Notes: a model not told the origin generated them from the letters alone. A stretch of 64,000 bases of DNA from Archaeoglobaceae archaeon (GCA_027064525.1 JAMOPJ010000037.1:1-64000), one strand, 5' to 3'. Counted from the stretch's first letter, positions 16,909-32,055 are shown. Translations and numbers: made by a program.

Positions 16909-18110
16909 TAAGCCTACCAGTTGATTCAACGTTCTTAAGTGAAGTCATCTACGAGGGTTTGTTACAGTATTTGAGTCATGATAAATCGTTCTCCAAAGCG
17001 TTTAACGAGGCTCTTGATAGGATTCCAAAGGATAAGAAACTAACACTCTCTGGAAACGACATCAGTATGATTAAGAGGATTAGAGGGAAGGAAAACCTTA
17101 GAATCGGTTTTCCAGAACAACTACTCCAGCTGTTAGACGATAGATTTTCTAACGAGGTTATCTACGAGAGAGTTAAGAATAAGGAAAATTATACAAATTT
17201 ACTTTCAGTTGATTTTATAAAAGAACTTTTAGAATGTAAGGGTTTAAATGATATCAGAATTAAGGACTTTTCGTTGATATTGAAAAAGGGTGAGGTCGTA
17301 ATCGGTAGGAAAGAGATCACCGCTCCTCAGATACTAAAAGTCGATAGGTATACCGGATATACTTCTCTGGAAACGGAGTTTGTGTCAAGTCAGCTGACTC
17401 TTTACATATCGAAGGATGTGGCGCTACTGTTTCTTTTGGGAATTTACTCGTCGTTCGTTACGACTTTCAGACAACAGCAACAGGCATACTATTACTTCCT
17501 GTTCTTCTCGCCAGATGAAATTCTGAAGTTGTTGAGCGAATCCAGCAATGTGATAAGGAAATACTTCTTGATTAAGGATGCGGTGGTGGAAAAGCTGGCG
17601 ACGATTCTTGGGAAATCCACGTCAAACGAACTTCTACTACTCGAAATCCTTCTAAGCGTAGAACTGCAAGAGCTGATGGATCGAGAACAGCTCGATAAGA
17701 TTTCGTTGGTGCTGTTTAAGATCGCTCCAGAAGGGCAAACGTATAAGATCTACGAGCAGATACCAATAACCATCTTTAGAAATCCCAGCTTCTATCAAGT
17801 TATTGAGAAATACTTTAGAGATCCACGAGAGTTTTGTAGAAAGCTATCAGAAACTTTAGCACCAGATAAAACGATATTCAAGGCTCTTGCAAGTTTAAAT
17901 GCTAAGAACAAATTCAGCGAGGCGGATAACGTTTTAAGAGCTGTTCAAGAGCTTTATAGGTTTGTCCTTCTTGGAGATGCTCAAGGATGGTTCGGCTTTG
18001 TAAGAGAACTGTGGAATTGTTATTCCAAACTTGCTAATAGCTCTGATAGGAGGGAGAAAAGTAGGAGTAAAGATTATATTGAAATTGTGAAAAATTTAGC
18101 ATACATATGA
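16899..18110 (+). CDS. cas8a: Cas8a, large subunit of type I-A Cascade
   Basis: A 403-residue protein placed right after cas5, with no recognisable catalytic motifs. The sequence is helix-rich in its second half, including TFRQQQQAYYYFLFFSPDE, a region typical of Cas8a1/Csx8-like proteins. Cas8a would take part in PAM recognition and in holding the target. Family assignment rests on size, position and general pattern. It overlaps cas5 by 10 bp. The following gene belongs to the type III module, although the usual successor would be cas3. Confidence 0.7.
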   Translation: MVVISLPVDSTFLSEVIYEGLLQYLSHDKSFSKAFNEALDRIPKDKKLTLSGNDISMIKRIRGKENLRIGFPEQLLQLLDDRFSNEVIYERVKNKENYTNLLSVDFIKELLECKGLNDIRIKDFSLILKKGEVVIGRKEITAPQILKVDRYTGYTSLETEFVSSQLTLYISKDVALLFLLGIYSSFVTTFRQQQQAYYYFLFFSPDEILKLLSESSNVIRKYFLIKDAVVEKLATILGKSTSNELLLLEILLSVELQELMDREQLDKISLVLFKIAPEGQTYKIYEQIPITIFRNPSFYQVIEKYFRDPREFCRKLSETLAPDKTIFKALASLNAKNKFSEADNVLRAVQELYRFVLLGDAQGWFGFVRELWNCYSKLANSSDRREKSRSKDYIEIVKNLAYI

Positions 18111-18120
18111 GGTGCTATTA

Positions 18121-19423
18121 ATGCAAATCAGAATCAGAACACTAACTCCAATATGGTCTGGAGATGTCAACAGACAATGCACAAGATTAAGAGAAACTTC
18201 TATAATCGGCTCTTTAAGATGGTGGTTTGAAGCACTTGTTAGAGGATTCGGCGGTTACGCTTGTGATCCTACTTCCAGTGAGAAATGCGAATATAGATAT
18301 AATACAAATGATATTTGTGCAGTTTGTGAACTATTCGGAACGACAGGTTGGGCTAAGAGATTCAAATTCGAAATTAAACAAAGTTTTCGTCAAATATATG
18401 AAGATAGCTTAGTAATTGGGGGTAGTAGTAGGAATTGGTATTATCCAAGTGGATTAATAAGCTGTAATAGCGTATTAAACATGTTAGAACAAATTTTACC
18501 ATTTGAACTAAAAGATAAAGATTCTGAAAATCCTAACCAAGAAAATGATCTAGTAAAACACATTTTCAATGTATTATTTACATTCATCTCAAATTGGGGA
18601 ATGATAGGCGGAAAAACAGCAATTGGTTATGGTGCCGTTAGATTTGAAGATGAAAGTGGTAATTCCTTAAAAGCCAGCAATGAAGATATTAAAAGGTTTT
18701 TTAAATATTTAGAAAAGAAAGAGAAACTTGGAAAAGATGCTAAAAACGCGCCAAGAATAGATGAAATGTTTTTTGCAAGGTTTAAAATTAACGAGGAATG
18801 TATAGATAAAATTATCGAAAAAATTAAAGAAAATATTCTTCGAACTCCAAACTCAATATACAAATGTAATAGAACCGAAGAAATAATAAGTGATGGAAAG
18901 AAATTTTTGGAGAGATTAATGGATTATTATGGTTTTATTCCAACGAGTGCTTTGGTTAGGAAAGAATTGAGAAAAAGGTTTAGAGAAGACTACATTAACA
19001 ACAATCCTAATACCTGTTCAAGCTGGATTCAGCAATTAAGCACAGATGCTCTAAAGGAATTGCGACATTTCATCATGGGAGAACTTGGTAGATTTTCTGC
19101 TATAAATGTTTCTCATATCTACGGGAATGGTAAAAGTTGGGAATTTAGGGTTTATGGATGGATTCCAAAGGATATAAGACAAAGACTGAATATAAACAAT
19201 ATAAAAATAAAAAGAAGCGATATTATAGATTATCTTAAGCAGATTTTTAATGATCAGCAATTCTGGCAAGCTTGTTTAGGTAGTTTCTGTTTTCTTCAAA
19301 AAGCAGAAGATAAACAAGTGATAGTAGAGTACCCAAACGATGGATGGAACTTTATCGATTTTGGGAAGCTAAATCGAGAAGAAACCAAAGAAGCTTTCAG
19401 TAAGATATTACGTGGTGGTGAAA

Positions 19424-19437
<14 letters not shown>
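18121..19437 (+). CDS. cmr1: Cmr1-like RAMP of the Csx11-type III module
   Basis: A 438-residue RAMP protein. The start IRIRTLTPIWSGDVN and TSIIGSLRWWFEALVRGFGG are the Cmr1 N-terminal signature, also seen in the second Cmr1 at 36323. A Cys set (CDPTSSEKCEYR and CAVCELFG) follows, probably binding zinc. Cmr1 binds the 3' region of crRNA or target in III-B/III-C complexes. Start at ATG 18121 with GAGGTGC upstream, 10 bp after the cas8a stop. From here to 27.1 kb the codon use is visibly more AT-rich than in the flanking I-A genes. Confidence 0.85.
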
Positions 19438-24694
<5,257 letters not shown>

Positions 24695-24708
<14 letters not shown>

Positions 24709-25756
24709 ACATGTTAGGTATTTCGCCTTAGCTTTAGATCCGATCCATGTCGGAACGGGAGGGTATAGAATTGGAAGAGTTGATAATACTATTATCCGAG
24801 AACCAGCGACGGGGATTCCAAAGATTCCAGGGACTACGATAGAGGGTGTTTGCAGAAGCTATGCGTATTTAAAAGCTAAAGAGAATGGGGAAAATGTACT
24901 CGAACAATGCGCTAAGGGTAAAGTCAAAAAAGAAGGAAATATCATAAAGGAACCATGTGGAAAGTGTAGAATATGCATAACTTTTGGATATACTCAAGAA
25001 AAGATGGCTATGCAAGCTATGGCTTTATTCTCTGATGCAAGAATTCTATTCTTTCCAGTAGCTACTATGATCGGCCCAGTTTGGGTAACTTGTCCCATGG
25101 TTTTGAAAGATGCTGAAATAAAAGAGATAGATAATCAATCTAAAGAAGTAAATGAAATTCCTGAACCAACTGCCAACACATTTATAGTTCCTGAGAATTG
25201 CAAAATTAATCCACCAGAAGGTAAACTCAATTTTGGTTGGTTGCTTTTAAATCAAGATGATAATGATACTAAGAAAACAAATATAGATAATTGGATTTAT
25301 TATGAAAATAATGAGCAAAAGAATCTAAAAGATTGTGGAATTCCGAAGGAAATACTAAGTAGGATTGTTATTGTTCCAGATGACTTATTTATAACAATTG
25401 TAAACTCAAATCTTGAAGTTAGAACTTCCGTAGCAATTGATCCAACTACTGGAGCAGTGGAAGAAGGAGCATTATTCACGTACGAAGCAATTCCGAGAGG
25501 AACAGTGTTTTGGTTCGAAGTAGTATATCAAAATCCTAAGAACTTCCCAGCACTGAAAGGTCTGAAGCTTAAGTGGAAAGAAAATGAAATAACTATTGAT
25601 GATAATGCTAAAGATAATAATCTATTTTTGTTATTAAAATCATGTGTAGAAGATGGACTGTCATTGTTCCAACATCTAGGCGTTGGAGGAATGGGTTCAA
25701 GAGGTTTTGGAAGACTGAAGGTGCTTAGTGTAGGTGATAAAAATGGTGGAAAGTAA
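24695..25756 (+). CDS. cmr4: Cmr4-like RAMP, Csx11-type III module
   Basis: A 353-residue RAMP protein starting VVYKHVRYFALALDPIHVGT. The stretch GRVDNTIIREP with Asp30 matches the Asp that cleaves target RNA every 6 nt in Cmr4 and Csm3 backbones, followed by PGTTIEGVCRSYA. A zinc-type Cys set (Cys near 72, then CGKCRIC near 88) follows. GVGGMGSRGFGRLKVL is the C-terminal RAMP glycine loop. It should form the filament of this complex and retain RNA cleavage. It overlaps csx11 by 14 bp and cmr5 by 14 bp. Confidence 0.85.
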
Positions 25757-26138
25757 TTTAGATAGAATATCCGCCCAAATTGGATTTAATATAGTTGAAT
25801 CGTTTAAACATAAGGAAGACTTTGAAAAATTAGAAACAATAGTTAATAAAGCATTGGGTATACTTATAGAGGACGGATTGTTTGCTTATGCTATATGGCT
25901 CAAAAGTAGGGGTGATAAGGAGAGAAAATACACTAAAACAATAGAAAATAAAAGCTTAGAACTATTAAAAAATAAAAATATTAATTTAACAAATAAAAAT
26001 GATTTGATGACTGCTATACTTGATGACATTTCAACCAATATTCAAAAAACACTCCTCGCAAGACAACTCCTTGAAAAAATGCTAATTTATGCAAGATATA
26101 GAGCAAAAGCTCTTCAAAAGTCAGGTGAAATGTCATGA
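25743..26138 (+). CDS. cmr5: Cmr5-like small subunit, Csx11-type III module
   Basis: A 131-residue helical protein. The C-terminal LLARQLLEKMLIYARYRAKA resembles the Cmr5 small subunit, and the EDGLFAYAIWLKSRGDKE segment likewise matches the Cmr5 pattern of a Gly-Leu helix followed by a W-x3 motif. It lies between cmr4 and the Cmr3-like gene and overlaps both. Cmr5 forms the minor filament that helps hold target RNA. Confidence 0.75.
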   Translation: MVESNLDRISAQIGFNIVESFKHKEDFEKLETIVNKALGILIEDGLFAYAIWLKSRGDKERKYTKTIENKSLELLKNKNINLTNKNDLMTAILDDISTNIQKTLLARQLLEKMLIYARYRAKALQKSGEMS

Positions 26139-27145
26139 TGTGGAACTGCTACCTTACAATTTTCAAAGCGGAATCTCCAATACATATAGGCTACAAGCAG
26201 ATTGGAATTCTCAAAACTACACGATACTTCATCATAGGCAGAGCTATGTGGGGGACTATAACTGCAAATCTCACAAGAGCTTTATTTGAAAATCCAAGTC
26301 CCAAAGATTATGAAGTTGCTGGAAATTTTGTTAGAGAATATATAAGAACAACTTACTTTTATCCTGCCATAAAGGAAGAAAACGAAATTAATGTTGGAGA
26401 CCTAACTGACTTTTATGTAAATTTAAATGGATCAAAATTTGGTGTTTTCCTACCGAGCTATATGGATAATGGATTAAAATTTGGTAAAATTTCAAAAGAG
26501 GAATTTGAACAGAGATTCATTGGTTCGTTCGTCTCTACAGCATTGGATGTCAGCACAAAAACAGCCGAAGAAGGAAGCTTGCATGAATTTGAATTTATAA
26601 AAAATAAAATTAAAATTAAGAATAAGGCTATTAATGTATACTGGATTGGATATTTGTTTATAAATATGGATACTAAAGAAGCTAAAGATAATAGTGGTAA
26701 AAAGGTCTATGATGTAATTATAAAGGAAACAAATGAGGACATAGAGGTCATATTCGCTAAAAATGAAAGATACTACAGAAGAAATAATCTAAAAAATAAT
26801 ATCTTAAATCAACTATTTGTTGGAGGAGAAAGGAATTATGGATTAGGTAAGCTAAAATTACTGGAACTAACCAAAGAAACTAATAACAAAATTTTTGGAA
26901 AATACGATGTTGAGCTAAATAAAGAACAACCCATTCTCAAAAATTTAGATATTGCTATTGCTCACGTAAAGTTGGATGGACTTGAATTAAAATTTGGAGA
27001 AATTGAACCAGTTGTAGGTTTAGAATGGTCTGATAAGGGTGCTGGACAAAAAGTTAGCAATGCAGAAATATGTGCTACTCCCGGAAGCAAACTAAAATCG
27101 GGTAATTTTATTTTATGTGATTACGGTATGCTCAGGAGGATATAA
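26135..27145 (+). CDS. Cmr3/Cas5-like RAMP, Csx11-type III module
   Basis: A 336-residue RAMP protein. It opens NCYLTIFKAESPIHIGYKQI and has TTRYFIIGRAMWGTITANLT, comparable to the Cas5-group start in which a G-x-hydrophobic helix follows the first strand. GGERNYGLGKLKLLEL is the RAMP glycine loop. By elimination (Cmr1, 4, 5 and 6 already assigned) it is the Cmr3-equivalent that grips the crRNA 5' handle. It ends 2 bp before the second MNT gene. Confidence 0.6.
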   Translation: MMWNCYLTIFKAESPIHIGYKQIGILKTTRYFIIGRAMWGTITANLTRALFENPSPKDYEVAGNFVREYIRTTYFYPAIKEENEINVGDLTDFYVNLNGSKFGVFLPSYMDNGLKFGKISKEEFEQRFIGSFVSTALDVSTKTAEEGSLHEFEFIKNKIKIKNKAINVYWIGYLFINMDTKEAKDNSGKKVYDVIIKETNEDIEVIFAKNERYYRRNNLKNNILNQLFVGGERNYGLGKLKLLELTKETNNKIFGKYDVELNKEQPILKNLDIAIAHVKLDGLELKFGEIEPVVGLEWSDKGAGQKVSNAEICATPGSKLKSGNFILCDYGMLRRI

Positions 27146-27147
27146 TA

Positions 27148-27648
27148 ATGAGGACATTCACAAAAACACACAAAGAATACATCAAGAAGTTGATGGAAAG
27201 AATCAAAGAATATTACGATAACAACTTAGTTTCAATTGTAATCTTTGGATCTTATGCAAAAGAACAAAACAAGACAAACTCCGATCTCGACATACTTATA
27301 GTTTTAGAAAGGTGTAAAAAATCAAGACAAAAAAGATTACAGGAGTTTGTTGAAAAGATTGAAATGCCATTAGAATCCTTAGCGATGAAATTACTCGACG
27401 AAGGAATATACATGGACATAACACCAGTTATCCTCAGTAAAGATGAAGCCAGATACTTCAATCCGCTGTATCTAGACATGGTGGAACATAAAATAATTAT
27501 CTTTGATAAAGATAATTTTATACAATCAATTCTTGAAAGAGTGAAAGAACTCATAAAATCTTGGGGTAGCTACAAAGAATATGTAAACGGTCACGAAGTT
27601 TGGGTTGTCAGGAAGGGTAAGCCGATAGGGGTGGTAAAACTTGGATAG
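27148..27648 (+). CDS. Nucleotidyltransferase (MNT), pair 2
   Basis: A 166-residue protein with FGSYAKEQNKTNSDLDILI (GS-x10-DxD). It has a longer C-terminal part than minimal MNTs, ending in EVWVVRKGKPIGVVKLG. AGGAGG sits just before the ATG. It forms a pair with the overlapping HEPN gene downstream and lies between the last type III gene and cas3'. An activity of nucleotide transfer to its partner is inferred from the family. Confidence 0.82.
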   Translation: MRTFTKTHKEYIKKLMERIKEYYDNNLVSIVIFGSYAKEQNKTNSDLDILIVLERCKKSRQKRLQEFVEKIEMPLESLAMKLLDEGIYMDITPVILSKDEARYFNPLYLDMVEHKIIIFDKDNFIQSILERVKELIKSWGSYKEYVNGHEVWVVRKGKPIGVVKLG

Positions 27649-28045
27649 ACTCGCAATTGATTACTTGAAAAGAGCAAAGATAAGGTTAGAAGTGCTCGAA
27701 GTCCTATATGAAAAGGGAGACTATCCTGATGTTGTTAGAGAAGCTCAAGAAGTCGTAGAACTGGCTTTAAAAGCAGTTTTAAGACTAATAGGTGTTGAAC
27801 TCCCAGTTGATGATAGTGATAAGATATTGGGCAAATACGAACATTTACTTCCAGAAGAACTCAGACAAAACCTTAAGAAAATAGCTACTATATCCAAAAG
27901 ACTTAGAAAAGAAAGAGAGCTCAGTTTTTACGGTGCTGAGGATTTTATCCCGTTAGAGGAATACACAGCCGAGGAGGCTATGCAGGCTATCAACGATGCC
28001 AAGTTCGTAGTAGATACGATAACAAGAGCCTTCAAGGTGTGCTAA
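27641..28045 (+). CDS. HEPN-domain protein, pair 2
   Basis: A 134-residue helical protein. It starts at TTG 27641 (DRLAIDYLKRAKIRLEVLEV) after GGGGTGG, and then has VVREAQEVVELALKAVLRLI, the central HEPN helix. KRLRKERELSFYGAEDFIP near the end carries Arg and acidic residues but no clear R-x4-6-H motif. It overlaps the MNT gene by 8 bp and ends 1 bp before cas3', so it is read as part of the same operon. Confidence 0.75.
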   Translation: MDRLAIDYLKRAKIRLEVLEVLYEKGDYPDVVREAQEVVELALKAVLRLIGVELPVDDSDKILGKYEHLLPEELRQNLKKIATISKRLRKERELSFYGAEDFIPLEEYTAEEAMQAINDAKFVVDTITRAFKVC

Positions 28046-28046
28046 C

Positions 28047-29795
28047 ATGCTCACAACATATTTCAGTGAGGTTATTGAAACGTGGTTCGGAGGAAAAAAC
28101 AAGAGACCGTTCGTAGAGTATGCTATCAAGAAGCTCGAAGAAAATTGGAGCGATAAAAACGTATTCGTGATAGAAGCTCCGACTGGCTACGGAAAATCGA
28201 CAATCTCAGCTACTGTAGCTCTATACTCTATCAACGAAGAGCTGAAGTCGATAATAGCATTTCCTCTGAGAACCCTATTGGAAGATCAGTATAACAAGTT
28301 CAAAAGTCTTGTAAGCGAAGATATACTTGGAAAGAGGTACATGCACAACCCAGATTCACGGTATCTGATCAAACCGATAACCTTAACAACTGTAGACACA
28401 CTGTCGATGACCTTATTCGGAATTCCGCCGGAAGACATGGATAAGATCGTTAGATCTTGGGACGGGACTTCAACTGGAAGTTTAGGACACTACCTCTTCT
28501 CTTGGGCTTCCGTTGCTCTGTCAAATATAGTGCTGGATGAAGTTCACCTACTAGCGGACTCGACGAAGTCTTTAAGCTTTTTAATTGCTCTGATGAGAAT
28601 CTGCATAGATTTCGATCAAAGACTGATTTTGATGAGTGCAACCATTCCAGATTCGTTGAAAGATGAAATTCGGGAATATGTCCCAGACGTTGAGTTCATA
28701 GAGTTTAAACAAGACATAGATCCAGACTTCTGCAAAGAGAGAGCGAATAAAAGCTACGATATCATTTTAGAAGAAGTTTCCAACGAGCAGGATAAATACG
28801 AACTGATATTAAAATGGATTGATGAAAATGAGAATTTTTCCAAAGTTATAGTGGTGTTCAACACGATCGCAGATGCGATTAACTTCTACAACCTCGTTAA
28901 AGATAAGAATGCCGTATTGCTTCATTCGAGGTTTTCCGAAAAGGATAGGGAGATGAAACTGCAAAAACTGCAAGAAATCAGAGATAAAGACGAATACGTC
29001 ATAGTATCTACTCAGGTGATAGAAGCTGGAGTGGACATCTCATCAAACCTATTCATTACGGAAATAGCTCCAGCGAACTCTCTAATTCAGAGATTAGGCA
29101 GATTTTTGAGATATGATGAAAGAGTTGGCAGGATTATTATCTGGTATGAAGGTAAAGATGGCAAGATTAAAGCGGAAAGAAACAGATACAAAGTTTACGA
29201 TAGTGTATTAACCCAAAAAACGTTAGATTGGCTGATGGAAAATTCTGACATAAGAAATGGTAAAACGATCGTAAATCTAAACGTCCATCTACCCGAAGCT
29301 GAATCTAAGAAGGGGTTCAAGGAGTTACTTAACTACGTTTACAGTAAAGACTGTTTTAGAGTCGATAAGAGATCGATAAAAGATTTCGAGAGGATATTTC
29401 TGCACTTAGAAGATGCATCGCTGAAGGCAGTTGAAACCTTCTTTAAGATGGAAGGGAGCTTTGTTAGAGATGGCTTAATAGTTCCGATAACATCGAATGA
29501 TGCCCTTGAGAAACTACAACGTTTAGATCTGTCCAAATTCATAAGAACGTATGTAGTGCCCATATCTTTTGAAACGTTTGAGAGTAAGGCGGAGCGTGTG
29601 ATCGGTGTTATGGCTGAGGAAAACGATGAAGTTGGATACAGAGAAGTTGACGATTATCTAAGAGACAAGCTCAAGGACAGATACTTGAAACCACGACAAG
29701 TTCTAAGATATATCATTAGAAACAACGTTATAGCTTTTGTCGTCGATGCTGAATACGATAACGAATTGGGATTGAGGTTTGATTGGCGTGATTAA
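28047..29795 (+). CDS. cas3: Cas3' helicase, type I-A
   Basis: A 582-residue superfamily 2 helicase. Walker A is APTGYGKST at residues 44-52, motif II is DEVH at 164-167, motif III LMSATIP follows, and the second RecA domain has VVFNTIADA, VSTQVIEAGVDIS and IQRLGRFLR. Cas3' unwinds the target DNA once Cascade is bound. It carries no HD domain, which is encoded by the next gene, as is usual in type I-A. GGTGTGC precedes the ATG. Confidence 0.92.
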   Translation: MLTTYFSEVIETWFGGKNKRPFVEYAIKKLEENWSDKNVFVIEAPTGYGKSTISATVALYSINEELKSIIAFPLRTLLEDQYNKFKSLVSEDILGKRYMHNPDSRYLIKPITLTTVDTLSMTLFGIPPEDMDKIVRSWDGTSTGSLGHYLFSWASVALSNIVLDEVHLLADSTKSLSFLIALMRICIDFDQRLILMSATIPDSLKDEIREYVPDVEFIEFKQDIDPDFCKERANKSYDIILEEVSNEQDKYELILKWIDENENFSKVIVVFNTIADAINFYNLVKDKNAVLLHSRFSEKDREMKLQKLQEIRDKDEYVIVSTQVIEAGVDISSNLFITEIAPANSLIQRLGRFLRYDERVGRIIIWYEGKDGKIKAERNRYKVYDSVLTQKTLDWLMENSDIRNGKTIVNLNVHLPEAESKKGFKELLNYVYSKDCFRVDKRSIKDFERIFLHLEDASLKAVETFFKMEGSFVRDGLIVPITSNDALEKLQRLDLSKFIRTYVVPISFETFESKAERVIGVMAEENDEVGYREVDDYLRDKLKDRYLKPRQVLRYIIRNNVIAFVVDAEYDNELGLRFDWRD

Positions 29796-30615
29796 TGTCT
29801 ATGCATTCTTAAGGGGCAAAGCGGATGAGGTGGATAAGTTCTTCGAAGGTAAATCAGCAGATATTGAAAAGCAAACGTTGAAGGAGCACATAGACGAAGC
29901 CTTAAAGGCTGTTAATGAGTTAAAGGAAAGTAGAATCTGGAAGTATGCGGTAAAGCTATTTGAGGGAGACGAAGATTTGGTTGAGGAATACCTAAGAATG
30001 ATCGTAGCATTTCACGACATAGGCAAGTTGTTCTATCAGGCGAACGTGTTCTTAGACAAGGAGAAATGTTTAAAGTATCTCAACTTCAAGGGACACGAAT
30101 ACTTCTCAACGTATTTGGCGGATGAGTATTTTTGGTTAGAAGATTGTAGACTTAATCGACTGCTCATACTCTCGACAATCCTATATCATCACCACGCAAT
30201 GGGTTTAAAAGAAAGAGGAAAAGTTAGGGAGTTACGGGTTTGCAAGACGGAGAAAGATTACAAAATCATGTGTAAGATCGTAGGAGACATTCTTGAGAGT
30301 TATGGATTACGAGCAAACGAATTTCTGCGATATCTAAAGAACTTAAAGGATAAACTTGAGTGTAAAAACGACATACTCGTCCTAGAGCAGAGGTTCGTTA
30401 ACGACATGTATAGAGAGGTCGAAGGCGTGAATAGGACGATTTGGGATCGCTTCGTAGGTGACAAGTCGTTCAGAAAAGAAATGTTAACGTTTGTTGTTAT
30501 TTTGCAGATATGCGATTATAGAGGGTCTGAAGGTCGAACGAAAAGACCACCCAAGTTCTACAATATCCTCAAAGAGTTTATTGAATTTTACAAGATCGAA
30601 ATGCTACAATGCTAA
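29788..30615 (+). CDS. cas3'': Cas3'' HD nuclease, type I-A
   Basis: A 275-residue HD-domain protein. LKEHIDEALKAVNE gives the first His, MIVAFHDIGKLFYQ the HD pair, FKGHEYFSTYLA and ILYHHHAMG further metal ligands. It degrades target DNA strands with Cas3'. I chose GTG 29788, which overlaps the cas3' stop by 8 bp; TTG 29779 is the alternative. It closes the 16-kb run that began at csa5. Confidence 0.88.
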   Translation: MINVYAFLRGKADEVDKFFEGKSADIEKQTLKEHIDEALKAVNELKESRIWKYAVKLFEGDEDLVEEYLRMIVAFHDIGKLFYQANVFLDKEKCLKYLNFKGHEYFSTYLADEYFWLEDCRLNRLLILSTILYHHHAMGLKERGKVRELRVCKTEKDYKIMCKIVGDILESYGLRANEFLRYLKNLKDKLECKNDILVLEQRFVNDMYREVEGVNRTIWDRFVGDKSFRKEMLTFVVILQICDYRGSEGRTKRPPKFYNILKEFIEFYKIEMLQC

Positions 30616-30654
30616 TGAAAAATTTTTGAAAAACGGTTAAATACACTTAACGGT

Positions 30655-30876
30655 ATGAGTCACAAAATGTTGACGATATCGGAAGAAGCGTATAACGCTT
30701 TAAAGAAGTTAAAGAGGAAAGGGGAATCATTTGGCGATGTTATAGTAAGGATAACGAAGAGTGCAAGCTTATTGGAATACATTGAGTCTACTGAGTTTCC
30801 ACAGGATTTGGCAGATAGCATAGAAGACGTGCACAGGAGCAGAAAGAAAGTTAAAAGTAGAACCATTGAGCTTTGA
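30655..30876 (+). CDS. vapB: VapB-type antitoxin (DUF217-like)
   Basis: A 73-residue protein: KMLTISEEAYNALKKLKRKG, then ESFGDVIVRI, the pattern of DUF217 (AF0084-like) antitoxins whose N-terminus binds DNA. The C-terminal HRSRKKVKSRTIEL would wrap the toxin. The toxin gene that follows is broken, so the antitoxin is either a relic or may neutralise a related VapC elsewhere, such as the one at 35511. Confidence 0.75.
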   Translation: MSHKMLTISEEAYNALKKLKRKGESFGDVIVRITKSASLLEYIESTEFPQDLADSIEDVHRSRKKVKSRTIEL

Positions 30877-31168
30877 TGTGGCAAAATAGTCTGCCTCGAA
30901 ACGGATTTTCTCATAGCTCTTATAAGAAAAGACGAAAAAGCGATAACAAAGTTGAGAAAATTTAAGCAGAGTAGCGTTACTCGAATTCAATCTGACAGCT
31001 TCCGATCTCTATGGGCAGATTTCAGCTGAACTCGAAAAGAAAGGTGAGCCAATAGGTGAAATGGACACACTCATAGCCAGCATAGCTTTAGCTCACAGTG
31101 AAAGAATTCTAACCCGAAACGTTAAGCATTATTTCCGTATTAAGGGTTTGGAGGTCGAAATCTGGTGA
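30877..31168 (+). pseudogene. vapC toxin remnant (PIN domain), frameshifted and deleted
   Basis: In one frame from about 30886 the sequence reads IVCLETDFLIALIRKDEKAI, then TKLRKFKQ, the first PIN helix with its catalytic Asp. Near 30965 the frame changes and VALLEFNLTASDLYGQIS continues to EMDTLIASIALAHSE and ILTRNVKHYF, ending at TGA 31166. About 40 residues of the usual PIN middle part are missing, and no start codon is in frame with the first part. The toxin is thus inactivated beside an intact antitoxin gene. Confidence 0.7.
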
Positions 31169-31250
31169 AGTGAGGTAATACTTTTTCGAAAGAACAGATA
31201 CCTATTATTTAAGTTATACCGCTGATTATTATTAACTTCATAACTTACTT

Positions 31251-31814
31251 CTAAAACTCATAGCATTGAAACCTGAAGTCGCAGTTTTTACAAGATTTAG
31301 ATTTTGAGGGCTTGGGTGTTTTGCCGTTGAGGACTTCAAAACATCTCCTTACAGCGCTCTCGACGAATTTCCTGTTTTCATCAGTTAACTCAATAATTTT
31401 AAATTCGTTCGATTCTGTCAGATAGAGATTGCATCTCTTCACTGGCTTACCCAACGTATCTTCGAGCAGGATTCCGTAGAGGACCGCCGAATATTTCCAC
31501 CACGGCTTTAGGCTATAGCTGTATTTCACTTCTAAAGGTGCGAAGCTTCTACCATCTTTGATCACGAAGTCCACCTTACCCTTAACGCCCAACCTCTCGC
31601 TCTCAATCTCGAATTCCTTTGCATGAATCTCAAATCGCTCTGAGATGATCGATTCCACATCTTGCTGAATATCTTTGCCCAAATCGGCCCAGTAACCTTT
31701 CGGTGTCTCCATCCCCAAGACTACTGAGAAGTAGAAAACCATCGGACAAAATAGGAACAGTTCGACATCTCTCACCCATAGCTTAATCCCACTTCTCGCC
31801 ATAAAAGATCCCAT
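31251..31814 (-). CDS. cas4: Cas4 nuclease
   Basis: A 187-residue RecB-like nuclease. It has LFLFCPMVFYF with the single N-terminal Cys, GKVDFVI (motif II Asp), PLEVKYS (motif III E-x-K) and the C-terminal SKSCKNCDFRFQC, which completes the Fe-S cluster. Cas4 trims and orients prespacers by their PAM. It overlaps cas2 by 32 bp; the ATG at 31802 (MARSGIKLW) is an alternative start with a shorter overlap. Confidence 0.88.
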   Translation of the reverse strand: MGSFMARSGIKLWVRDVELFLFCPMVFYFSVVLGMETPKGYWADLGKDIQQDVESIISERFEIHAKEFEIESERLGVKGKVDFVIKDGRSFAPLEVKYSYSLKPWWKYSAVLYGILLEDTLGKPVKRCNLYLTESNEFKIIELTDENRKFVESAVRRCFEVLNGKTPKPSKSKSCKNCDFRFQCYEF

Positions 31815-32055
31815 CGTGCCTGATTCTCGAATGGAATTTCAAATCGCGATCGCAGATTGGGAAGATGTCTATGCGGTCGTTACCATCTAAATTCTTTCTT
31901 GACAACACTTTCTCCAAGTCTTTTCGTTCCTCGCTCGTTAGATAACCTATAAAAGCGCTTTTCTGGATCCTGAATAAACCGAAGTCTTTCAAAATATCCG
32001 CAACCTTATTTCTTAAGCTATCGTTGGTTATGTCATAAACAACTAAAACTTTCAT
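31783..32055 (-). CDS. cas2: Cas2
   Basis: A 90-residue ferredoxin-like protein starting MKVLVVYDITNDSLRNKVAD, with LFRIQKSAFIGYLTSEER in the middle. The Asp in YDI is the conserved Cas2 residue. It bridges Cas1 dimers in the spacer-integration complex. ATG 32055 is preferred to 32064 because Cas2 proteins start at this strand. It is divergent from array 1, so its promoter lies between 32056 and the leader. Confidence 0.92.
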   Translation of the reverse strand: MKVLVVYDITNDSLRNKVADILKDFGLFRIQKSAFIGYLTSEERKDLEKVLSRKNLDGNDRIDIFPICDRDLKFHSRIRHDGIFYGEKWD

